Both the position numbers and the translations under genes were made by a program. This document shows positions 8,088 to 15,535 of a stretch of DNA of 20,557 nt, one piece after another. The DNA is from Phycisphaerales bacterium UBA7708 (lineage in GTDB: Bacteria; Planctomycetota; Phycisphaerae; Sedimentisphaerales; Anaerohalosphaeraceae), in the NCBI GenBank assembly GCA_002482415.1, contig DLFY01000163.1, forward strand, positions 1 to 20,557, read 5' to 3'. Position 1 is the stretch's first letter; each line of letters opens with the position of its first letter. The notes under the pieces were generated by a model. The model saw only the letters and a list, made by a program, of their open reading frames with translations. It made no database searches and had not been told where the DNA came from.

Positions 8088-10463
8088 TTATTCAATAGTC
8101 ATCTCAGGATAGAATCCATGAGTAAGCCAGTTGCCTGCCATGATGGAGAAGTCTTCGAGGGTTACTTTGCAGTCACCGCTCAGGTCAGCCGTCGGATTGC
8201 CATAGATACAGACATTCGTGCCGGTTTCCTTGTAGAACAGGTCAACCACTTCTTCGGCAGTCAGTGCATAGTTGAACGCCTTCACATCGTCCAGCAGGCC
8301 GTCAAACCGTTCGCCAATACTGTCATTGCGACCAATGTAGAAGGTCGCTGCCGGATTGTTGGCTGGGGTAAAGCCGGTGAAGGCTCTCTGTAAACCGTCA
8401 ACATAAATCCGTGCGATACTGCGATCAAAGGTTACCACGGCATGATGCCATTCATCCTGCGTAATCAGGTTGGCCGGCGTATCGAACGAAGTCAACTGGA
8501 AAGACTGCATCCGAAGCGCTCCGGTTCCATGAACCACCAGGAATTGCCAGTAGCTTTCATCCGCGGAAGCCCAGCCATCACGTTTGGCGGCAATCATGCC
8601 ATAATCATTGCCCGCGACATCGAGGAACTTGACCCAGGCCGAAATCGAGAACGCACCGGTCTCTTCGCTCGGATTGAAGGCGCCTGCGCTGGCACAACTA
8701 TTTGGATCGGAGGTGTTAACCGCACCATTGGCTACGGCATCGCCTGCATTGTTATCGCCGTTGACAATACCATCGGCAAAGATCGGTGTACCATCCAAAA
8801 CAGCATGATTTCCCTGCCCGGACGCATCGGCATAGCTGGTGCCATTATAACTGGCGACATCCAGGGTCCAGTGGGCCATGGTCTTCTTGACATACAGATT
8901 GGCCGTCTTGGAATAGACAACAAACTGCGTACTATTGGCTACGCCGCACAAATAGGCTCCTTTATCCGCTTCAGCCACATTGTTCACCTTGAGTGTGGCG
9001 GTGTTGACACCCTCATACTTGCTGCCTTCAGGCAGTTGAACTTCATTGCCATCAACCTCTGCATCCGGATCATAGTACCACTGATAAGTAATGGTTCCAT
9101 TGAGCGGGTCTGTGGCCTCGACATTAAAGGTTGCACTCTCGCCCTCGAACGCAAATGCATCCACAGGGGATTCCGGATTGACCAGAACCAGTGTCGTCTT
9201 GGTGTTGAACCGCCAGACGCGACCAGCCACGTTGTTCGGATCACCGGCTGCATAAACACCGCCGCCGTTTTTCTTAATGGCTTCCTCAACCATCCAGTAA
9301 TAGGTGGTATTGGCTTCCAGCGTCGGGCTGTATGATGTAGTTGCAACCGGCAACGCCACGGGGGTCTGAAGAACCATCTGATTGGGTTGAGTTCCCAGAT
9401 AGACATAATGACCGCCAATGGCATCCCATGTCCCGATGCCGCTGTTGGGGTCTAAACCCGCTTCCCAGTCTAATTGAGCATTCAGCGGAACTTCTAAAGC
9501 ACTCTCAGCGGGGCTGACATACTTGGGCGCACCAGGCAGGTCCCGTTCCAGCAATTCCCATTCGGAAAAGCCCGTCAACGATCCATCACCATTATTGGCT
9601 GTGATATTCAGTTTGTAATAAGAATAGGCTATCGCATTATCAAATGTGAATTCACGATACTGAAAACGCTCCGGCCAGCTTTCGCCAGTACGGGTGTCAA
9701 TAACAAACCATTCTGTTCCATCATGCGATCCCTCAAGAGTCCAGTCTCTCGGATCGCGACCCGGAGCATCATTGGCCGAGGCAATCCTATACCCATTAAT
9801 CGAATAGGCGCCCTTGCCAAGGAATTGATATTGCAGCCAGCCGGTGACATTGCCACCCAGGGTCAGCCATTTGCTGGAGGTCAGCTTATCCAGAACCAGC
9901 CTGGCACTTTCCTGGTTGTTGATTTGTGTACTCCAGGAGAACTGATAATACGCCGTTCTGGAAATGCCGTTTTCAATCAGTTCCAGTTCCGAGAACTGAG
10001 TAAAATTAGCGCCGTTGTTCTGGGTAATATTCAAGCGATACACACGATAGGGCGTGGTATTGGTGCACTTGAACACCCGACGCAGAAATCGGGCCGCAAA
10101 GCTTTCATTACTGCGGCTATCAATAGTCGTCCACACGGTCCCGTCATTGGAACCATCCAGCGTCCAGGCCTTCGGGTCACGTTCGGGGGCATCATTCGCC
10201 GAAGTGATTGCATACGAATTGATCGGGAAAGCCTGATTGTTCAGAAACTCGAACTTCACCCAGCAAGTGGGAAATCCATTGGCAGTCAGCCATTTGGTGT
10301 CGGTCCTGTTGTCAAAAATCCACCGCGGCCCTTCATGATTGCCAATCTGAGAACTGCCGGTAATGATGCCCGGAATCGTCCGGTCAATCACGGCCGCCGA
10401 GGCAATCCCTCCGATTGCCATTAAAAGAGCCATCACCACAAGTTGCCATTTCAACCTACACAT
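8088..10463 (-). CDS. Secreted discoidin-discoidin-FN3-Ig-LamG protein with C-terminal dockerin-like motif (LamG-1)
   Basis: The protein is 791 residues. ATG 10463 has a GGAGGA ribosome site 6 nt upstream, and a signal peptide ends at about residue 23 (IASA before AVIDR). Modules: two discoidin (F5/8 type C-like) repeats (24-165 and 168-308), each with ANDAxxRDP and a WTLxGSxDGT strand; a fibronectin-III-like region (310-425, HYVYLGTQPNQM and TYYWMVEEA); an Ig-like domain (428-527, TITYQWYYDPD and DKGAYLCGVAN); a LamG/concanavalin-like jelly roll (528-745, FSISAWV, DEWHHAVVTF, RIYVDG, IGERFDGLLDDVKAFN); and a single dockerin-like loop (757-780, DLSGDCKVTLEDF). These folds bind carbohydrate and no catalytic domain was found, so it is probably a glycan-binding surface protein. 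It follows the FecR gene after 77 nt and could be co-transcribed with it. It is a paralogue of the protein at 15536-17899. Confidence 0.9.
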   Translation of the reverse strand: MCRLKWQLVVMALLMAIGGIASAAVIDRTIPGIITGSSQIGNHEGPRWIFDNRTDTKWLTANGFPTCWVKFEFLNNQAFPINSYAITSANDAPERDPKAWTLDGSNDGTVWTTIDSRSNESFAARFLRRVFKCTNTTPYRVYRLNITQNNGANFTQFSELELIENGISRTAYYQFSWSTQINNQESARLVLDKLTSSKWLTLGGNVTGWLQYQFLGKGAYSINGYRIASANDAPGRDPRDWTLEGSHDGTEWFVIDTRTGESWPERFQYREFTFDNAIAYSYYKLNITANNGDGSLTGFSEWELLERDLPGAPKYVSPAESALEVPLNAQLDWEAGLDPNSGIGTWDAIGGHYVYLGTQPNQMVLQTPVALPVATTSYSPTLEANTTYYWMVEEAIKKNGGGVYAAGDPNNVAGRVWRFNTKTTLVLVNPESPVDAFAFEGESATFNVEATDPLNGTITYQWYYDPDAEVDGNEVQLPEGSKYEGVNTATLKVNNVAEADKGAYLCGVANSTQFVVYSKTANLYVKKTMAHWTLDVASYNGTSYADASGQGNHAVLDGTPIFADGIVNGDNNAGDAVANGAVNTSDPNSCASAGAFNPSEETGAFSISAWVKFLDVAGNDYGMIAAKRDGWASADESYWQFLVVHGTGALRMQSFQLTSFDTPANLITQDEWHHAVVTFDRSIARIYVDGLQRAFTGFTPANNPAATFYIGRNDSIGERFDGLLDDVKAFNYALTAEEVVDLFYKETGTNVCIYGNPTADLSGDCKVTLEDFSIMAGNWLTHGFYPEMTIE

Positions 10464-10497
10464 AATTAATCCTCCACAAAAAACGTTAATAAATTAC

Positions 10498-10530
10498 ACA
10501 CAATGTATTCATTTGTGTTATACGCAACAC
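10498..10530 (-). promoter_or_regulatory. Two overlapping dyads in the LamG-1 leader
   Basis: ACACAA (10498-10503) pairs with TTGTGT (10513-10518), and GTGTT (10515-10519) pairs with AACAC (10526-10530). The two pairings share GTGT, so they exclude each other. They lie 35-67 nt before the LamG-1 start. They could be an attenuator-like switch or simply operator half-sites; the arms are short and AT-rich, so the evidence is weak. Confidence 0.25.
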
Positions 10531-10540
10531 AATATCCGCA

Positions 10541-12202
10541 TTATTGTCTTTCCAGAACCAGGGCCGGATCGGCAAACAGCGTCCAGTCCGCCGCATTCGC
10601 TGTCGCCTCCGTACAGGCCAAAGTCAGGAAACGGTCATGACCCTGGATCGGAATCTCCACGGCAACCGCGCCTTCGGTCTTGCGATAATTTTTCCTGCAG
10701 AGTTTGGGCTGCCCATCCAGCAGCACAAAGAAATCCGCATCCGGATCGCTCTGGCCGGAATCGACAATCGCCGTATCCGATATCCCGTAGGCGGCGGTAA
10801 AGCTTTTGATCGCCACATTTTCAGGCAGTGTTTCTCGAATAGCATCCAGATCAAAGGTGATTCCCGCATTGGTGTGCATACACAATATCGATTGAGCCTG
10901 ACAGCCTTTTAAAGTCAGGGCGCGAACATTGTCCGGTTTCACCATCGCCACCTCGGAGCGAGGACCGATGGGAGCATAATAGGCGTTGGAAGTTGTCGGG
11001 AATGAATATACATGACCGGCCGAACTGACCTGAGAAGGCCCATTCTCCCCATTTGGGACAAACACGCCATCCACATACGGATTATAAGGAACAGAAAGAT
11101 AGTCACGGGCACCCTGCTGCCCTTTTTCAGCCGTTGTCCAGTTCATCTGGCCGGTCAACAGATCGATGCCCTGTGAATCCTGGGGGGCATCAAAACCGTT
11201 TCCGCCGGTAATTAAGCTGGTCAGGTCCATATTTTGACCTTTCCAGACCCAGTTTTTCGCCGAATCAATCTGCTGTACGAACTGCATCGGGCGAAATTCC
11301 ACATGGTTGACCCGTCCGGACATCGAGACAAATCGGGCATTTGAGGATTCCAGAATATGACTGGATTTGGACTGGTCCTGGCGCCCGGCTATCAAAGACG
11401 CTTTGCCGCGATACAGATAGACCTCTGAATCCCCGCTGGGCAGAATGTGAACCCCAAATTCGGTGCCCAGATCAATCACGGAAGAGGACGGCGTTTCGAT
11501 GGTAAAACCAATGGCCCTGTCGGATACTTTGGCATAAAACCTGCCGCTGTCGGCATACATCCGGTTTTCCGACTGGAACCGAAATCGGGCCGGGGACTCG
11601 ACGATGATTTCTGCGCCGCTGTTGAGTTGGAATTTGACCAATCCGTCTTTCAGCTCATAAGGGCGCTTCGAGACATACATCACGGCCCCCTGCTGCAGGG
11701 AATCGCCGTCGCCCCACTGCGTATCGATTAAATCCGTCACAACCGCCGCCGAGGTTTTGGGGTCGGGCAGAAGGCGATTGACATAGCCAATCATAAAAAA
11801 CAGCGCCGCCACGGAAGCAAATGCAATCAGGGCGGAAATTTTGTTGTATCGGATAAGGGAGCGCTCGGCAGGCCTGGCCTCCTGCACCGCCGCGGAAACA
11901 TTCACAGGCTTCTGAATTTCCACCTGGGGGGCCTTTTGTTCCTGTTCCAGCAGCGCATTCCACAGTGCCAGATTGAGAGAGCAGTCGGATAAATCGGTGA
12001 CCGCCGGCAGAATCGTTTCCGGGTAGCTGAAATCGTGGTCTCGCAATACGCTCAGGGTTGTAATGAAGTTGACATATTCACGACGTGCCGTTTCGCTGCT
12101 TTCCAGCAATTGCTTCAGTTCCACCGCCTGCTGATCGGTTATCGCGGCCTCCATGGAAAGCACAATTAACTCATGCAAATGACGCATGTTCAGATTATTC
12201 AT
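10541..12202 (-). CDS. FecR-like transmembrane protein with C-terminal NPCBM-like domain, putative anti-sigma or sigma regulator
   Basis: The protein is 553 residues. ATG 12202 overlaps the end of the sigma gene by 8 nt, with GGGAG about 8-9 nt upstream, so translation is probably coupled. Residues 1-118 look cytoplasmic and contain AVELKQLLESSETARREYVNF, common in planctomycete FecR proteins. One membrane helix lies at about 121-143. A FecR domain follows (about 175-275; VKFQLNSGAEIIVESPARF, then VIDLGTEFGVHI and VYLYRGKASL). The C-terminal third (about 430-550) resembles an NPCBM carbohydrate-binding fold (AGITFDLDAIR, then DRFLTLACTEA and DWTLFADPAL). FecR proteins pass envelope signals to ECF sigma factors. 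A sugar-binding outer domain would suit a glycan sensor, but that is inference. A second in-frame ATG at 12187 is possible. Confidence 0.85.
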   Translation of the reverse strand: MNNLNMRHLHELIVLSMEAAITDQQAVELKQLLESSETARREYVNFITTLSVLRDHDFSYPETILPAVTDLSDCSLNLALWNALLEQEQKAPQVEIQKPVNVSAAVQEARPAERSLIRYNKISALIAFASVAALFFMIGYVNRLLPDPKTSAAVVTDLIDTQWGDGDSLQQGAVMYVSKRPYELKDGLVKFQLNSGAEIIVESPARFRFQSENRMYADSGRFYAKVSDRAIGFTIETPSSSVIDLGTEFGVHILPSGDSEVYLYRGKASLIAGRQDQSKSSHILESSNARFVSMSGRVNHVEFRPMQFVQQIDSAKNWVWKGQNMDLTSLITGGNGFDAPQDSQGIDLLTGQMNWTTAEKGQQGARDYLSVPYNPYVDGVFVPNGENGPSQVSSAGHVYSFPTTSNAYYAPIGPRSEVAMVKPDNVRALTLKGCQAQSILCMHTNAGITFDLDAIRETLPENVAIKSFTAAYGISDTAIVDSGQSDPDADFFVLLDGQPKLCRKNYRKTEGAVAVEIPIQGHDRFLTLACTEATANAADWTLFADPALVLERQ

Positions 12203-12716
12203 GAGCCGCTCCCGACTCCAGCAGAGTCTTCTGGATGCAGGAATGCAGCAGGGTCAGCAGAAATGCCATCCGTTTATAGAGTGTGTTAACCGATTGCTGA
12301 CGCCGACTGGCGATGTCCAGCATGCTGACTCCCTGATGATATCGCAACTGGATAATCGCCGCATCCTGGCGATTCATTTTTTTGATGCAGTCTTTCAAGG
12401 CCGCTTTCTTCTGCTCGCAGGCATCGGACGCATGAACCGTATGCGATGCCAGTTTTTCAATAAGCGTTTCATCAAGCTGGAAAACGGATTTTTTCCGGGT
12501 GTAATAATTGAGGATGCGGTTTTTAGCAATCTGACGTGCCCAGGAAATGAAGCTGCGTTCTGGATCATATTGATCGAATTTAGACCACAGGATGGAGGCG
12601 GTATCCTGGAAGAGATCTTCCGCGTCGGCATAATTTGGCACCAGCGTTAAAATAAACGCAAACAACTGGTTATTATGCTTCAAAAACAGAGAAAAAAACT
12701 CGTCTTTATTCGACAT
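12195..12716 (-). CDS. ECF-type RNA polymerase sigma-70 factor (Rhodopirellula/Verrucomicrobium type)
   Basis: The protein is 173 residues from ATG 12716, chosen because AGAGGG lies 8 nt upstream. An ATG at 12734 would add six residues but has no good ribosome site. Region 2 spans about residues 10-75 (LFAFILTLVPNYADAEDLFQ, then RSFISWARQIAKNRILNYY), giving promoter -10 recognition and core binding. Region 4 spans about 100-158 (LKDCIKKMNRQDAAIIQLRY, then VSMLDIASRRQQSVNTLYKR), a helix-turn-helix for the -35 box. The length and LTLVPNYADAEDLFQ fit the planctomycete sigma subfamily usually followed by a FecR-like protein, as it is here. It starts downstream of the GH97 terminator, so it is expected to have its own promoter. 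Target genes are unknown. Confidence 0.9.
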   Translation of the reverse strand: MSNKDEFFSLFLKHNNQLFAFILTLVPNYADAEDLFQDTASILWSKFDQYDPERSFISWARQIAKNRILNYYTRKKSVFQLDETLIEKLASHTVHASDACEQKKAALKDCIKKMNRQDAAIIQLRYHQGVSMLDIASRRQQSVNTLYKRMAFLLTLLHSCIQKTLLESGAAHE

Positions 12717-12861
12717 TGACCAGCCCTCTGACATCCTGAAAATACCTGACTCTATATACTACTTTTGGCCAGTATCAAATTTTGTACTTTTTTATTGGCC
12801 GGCATGTTTGGCCTAAACCATAATATGCCGCCATTTAATGACTTAGAATCGCACTTGAGAT

Positions 12862-12900
12862 AAAAAAAACATGGCGGAAGCACTACTATGCCCCGCCATG
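12862..12900 (-). terminator. Intrinsic terminator of the GH97 gene
   Basis: CATGGCGG (12870-12877) pairs perfectly with CCGCCATG (12893-12900). On the minus strand the stem is followed at once by eight T residues (the A run at 12862-12869). It lies about 90 nt past the GH97 stop codon and separates GH97 from the sigma gene. Confidence 0.85.
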
Positions 12901-12987
12901 ACGATTTTCTATTATCCATACATAGTATATAGATTAATAGAGCTAAATTATCCACACCTATAGCATCGGCTGGTTGACCTGAGACTA

Positions 12988-15330
12988 TTACTCTAATTTT
13001 GTCATGACGGCAGTAAAACCGCCGCCGGAGGCCAGCTTAAGGGCCAGGCTATCCGTACCCTGCACAGTCATCTGCCTGCGATTTATCTGGCGGGCATTGG
13101 TATTGGCGTCCGGGCCATCCTCGAATAAAGTCGCCTGAAACTTTCCTGCTCCCAGAAAGTCCAGCGGCACCTGCAAGGTCCGAGTATCCCAGTTGGTAAT
13201 CGCCGCCAGATACCATGTCGTTCCCTTTCTGCGGGCCATTACAATATATTCCCCAATTTGTCCATCCAGAACCAGAGTATCATCCCAGGACGCAGGCAGG
13301 TTTTTCATGAATTCAATGCCGTCCTGGCCGTAGTAATTTTCGGGCTTATCTGCCATGGATATCAGCAGGCTATCATAAATAATCAATAGCCCCAGTTCCT
13401 GACAACGCGTTCCGAGCGTCTTGATGGGACGCTGAGCCGACCAGCTCTGGCGTGTTTCATTGAGCATGCTGCCGGGGGTATAATCCATCGGTCCGGCCAG
13501 TTGGCGGGTGAACGGCAGCGTGGTTTTATGCACCGGGTCATTGGTTCTCGAACCAAGACTCTGCTCATTGCCGTAAATGGCCTCGCAGGTCATCAAATTC
13601 GGCCAGGTACGCAGTTCACCGGTGGGCTTGTAGCATCCGTGAAAATCAATCATCAGTTTATGTTTTGCGGCCTGTTCCAGCACGTTATGATGCCAGTTGA
13701 CCATCCACTGGTCATCCCGCGACATAAAATCAATCTTGACCCCGGCAATGCCCCATTGCTCATAGAGAGCAAAAGTCTCCTCCATGCGTTGATTCAGGGC
13801 TTCCCAATGCGTCCACACCCACAGGCGGACATGTTTGGCCGCCGCGTATGCCACCAGCTCCTGCATATTCAGTCCATCAATCGGCCTGGTGCAATTGCCG
13901 TCACGATACCATCCGTCATCAATCAGGGCATAATCCCAGCCCATCGATGCTGAAAGATCAATAAAGCCCTTGAGCAGGGCCATGTCCATATCCCCGCCGC
14001 AACTGAGCCAGTTCCAGCTTGTCACACCCGGCTTGATCCACGAGGCGTCTGCAATTTTTGACGGCTCGTTAAGATTCAAAATGATATCGGAATTCAGCAA
14101 ATCAGCCGGTTTTCGCCCAAGCTGAATCACCCGCCAGGGAGAATAATGCGGAGTTGCGGCATCAACTGCCTGAGGATTATGATTGAGACGGGACAGGGTG
14201 GTCTTCACTATCGTCTTGTCCGGCTCCTGCCTGGAGGACATAACATAAAAGCGGACTTTTGCTCGGCCCTGCTGTTTGACTTCCGAATCAATCCCCACCT
14301 TGCCGGATAAGCGCCGGCTGCCTTCCGGCAGCGTAAAGACAATCACGCCATCCGCATGAGTCCCTAATCCTTTCTGATAGACAGTCTCTGCAATCGTCAG
14401 GGGATTGCCATCCACACTTTGATTCATTTTCAGACTGCCCCACCCCTGTCGGGCCTGAATGGGCTTCAAATCGCTGAGCCATTTTTCGGAGCCGTCCTTG
14501 AGGATTACTTTTAAATCAACAATATCCACATGATCAAACGCATTGGAACCGAGTGCATCCACCACGATGCGCAGCGTATCGGCCCCTTCAGGCAGTGCCT
14601 CATCAAAATCCCAGGGCGTTTGCCCCAATTGCACCGGCTCACTTTCCAGCCAGGCCGTTGATTGACCATAACGGGTTATATACATCCCCGCCCAGTCCAC
14701 CAGGGACGCTTCGGTTATGGAACAATATCGATTCTTGTCCAGTTGAATTGTCAGCGGCAGCCCGACGATATCATCGGAATTGATGCGGGCAAGCTGATCG
14801 CGGGGGGATACCACTTCATGCATGGTGTTATAGCTGTTAAGAAAGGCCGGCCAGGCGATTGGATTTCCCGGGAAAGCAAACTGCGTGTGCTCTTCATGCA
14901 GAACCAGTTTTTCTCCAAAGGAGGTGTCGAAGAAATAACGGAACGCCGCTCCGTCATCATAAATCCGGCAGATCAGGGAGAATTGACGCTGTTTTCCGTC
15001 CGGTTCCTGGAATACCAGGATTGCCTGATTATAACGGTCACGAATACGGGCTTTTCTGCCGACGGCCGGGGCCCAGGTCTGGTCCACAGCAGTGGATTGG
15101 TGTGACAGCAGTTTCAGGTTATCCTGAATAAATCCGTCGGCAAATTCCAGTTGCAGCAGCGAATCCGCAATGATGATGCGGTCATCCATCGTCACCGAGT
15201 ACGAAAGGGTCTGCCCTGTTTGAACGGACATTTCGATTGTGCCGTCTGGAGATTGAATAGAAACCTCGCGGGCACAGCCAATCCCACCCATCAGCATGAC
15301 TATGACACACACCGTCGCCTTTTTAAGCAT
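12988..15330 (-). CDS. Glycoside hydrolase family 97 with inserted NPCBM-like module (probable retaining alpha-galactosidase or related enzyme)
   Basis: The protein is 780 residues. ATG 15330 has AAGGA 7 nt upstream; a TTG two codons earlier is less likely. A short hydrophobic leader ends in GGIGC, a possible but imperfect lipobox. The N-terminal beta domain runs about 20-250 and contains SITEASL, whose Glu207 matches a family calcium ligand. Residues about 250-365 form an NPCBM-like insertion (DALGSNAFDHVDIVDLKV, then YQKGLGTHADGVIVFTLP). The N-terminal domain then resumes with YSPWRVIQLGRKPADLLNSD and leads into the barrel (about 425-690). GVKIDFMSRDDQ places Asp534 where characterised retaining GH97 enzymes have their nucleophile. 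TCEAIYGNE supplies Glu583 and Glu589, and Glu589 is 55 residues after the Asp, as in the Bacteroides retaining enzyme. The sugar specificity is inferred, not proven. The gene is monocistronic between terminators, with a 103-bp repeat element 14 nt upstream. Confidence 0.92.
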   Translation of the reverse strand: MLKKATVCVIVMLMGGIGCAREVSIQSPDGTIEMSVQTGQTLSYSVTMDDRIIIADSLLQLEFADGFIQDNLKLLSHQSTAVDQTWAPAVGRKARIRDRYNQAILVFQEPDGKQRQFSLICRIYDDGAAFRYFFDTSFGEKLVLHEEHTQFAFPGNPIAWPAFLNSYNTMHEVVSPRDQLARINSDDIVGLPLTIQLDKNRYCSITEASLVDWAGMYITRYGQSTAWLESEPVQLGQTPWDFDEALPEGADTLRIVVDALGSNAFDHVDIVDLKVILKDGSEKWLSDLKPIQARQGWGSLKMNQSVDGNPLTIAETVYQKGLGTHADGVIVFTLPEGSRRLSGKVGIDSEVKQQGRAKVRFYVMSSRQEPDKTIVKTTLSRLNHNPQAVDAATPHYSPWRVIQLGRKPADLLNSDIILNLNEPSKIADASWIKPGVTSWNWLSCGGDMDMALLKGFIDLSASMGWDYALIDDGWYRDGNCTRPIDGLNMQELVAYAAAKHVRLWVWTHWEALNQRMEETFALYEQWGIAGVKIDFMSRDDQWMVNWHHNVLEQAAKHKLMIDFHGCYKPTGELRTWPNLMTCEAIYGNEQSLGSRTNDPVHKTTLPFTRQLAGPMDYTPGSMLNETRQSWSAQRPIKTLGTRCQELGLLIIYDSLLISMADKPENYYGQDGIEFMKNLPASWDDTLVLDGQIGEYIVMARRKGTTWYLAAITNWDTRTLQVPLDFLGAGKFQATLFEDGPDANTNARQINRRQMTVQGTDSLALKLASGGGFTAVMTKLE

Positions 15331-15344
15331 AAGCAATCCTTAAT

Positions 15345-15447
15345 TATACTGATCCTACTTGAAATTTTCCGGTTCGTCGCGGCTAAGACCAGCAACTTCA
15401 ACCACGTGCTTCTTTTACTCGCGAAATAATCATACCCGTTGGGTATA
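15345..15447 (-). repeat. 103-bp repeated upstream element, copy B (leader of the GH97 gene)
   Basis: This is the partner of 6982-7084: same length, 12 differences by eye. It lies 14 nt upstream of the GH97 start at 15330 and 20 nt beyond the LamG-2 terminator, so it fills most of the space where a GH97 promoter or leader must be. The same palindrome, ATACCC-GTT-GGGTAT, is at about 15432-15446, and the same ATG opens an 11-codon frame, MIISRVKEARG, then TGA. A second shared frame ends in LSRDEPENFK with a stop codon (LSRDEMENFK in copy A). Confidence 0.8.
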
Positions 15448-15467
15448 TACAGAGTTTATCAGCAATC

Positions 15468-15502
15468 AAAAAGGCGGTTCCGAAATCGTTTCGGAACCGC
15501 CT
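15468..15502 (-). terminator. Intrinsic terminator of LamG-2
   Basis: A perfect 14-bp stem (AGGCGGTTCCGAAA at 15472-15485 with its complement at 15489-15502) and a 3-nt loop are followed on the minus strand by a run of five T. It begins 34 nt past the LamG-2 stop codon, which isolates LamG-2 from GH97. Confidence 0.9.
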
Positions 15503-15535
15503 GTGCATTCTATCACACTGAATTGTGATTTGGAA

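Noticed and set aside
8442..9335. A 297-codon plus-strand frame opposite LamG-1, with a similar one opposite LamG-2 (16244-17023)
   Set aside because: The two resemble each other only because the paralogous genes on the other strand do. Composition is not protein-like and there is no start signal.
12752..12955. A 67-codon minus-strand frame between GH97 and the sigma gene
   Set aside because: It spans the GH97 terminator hairpin and its T run, and it has no ribosome site or domain.
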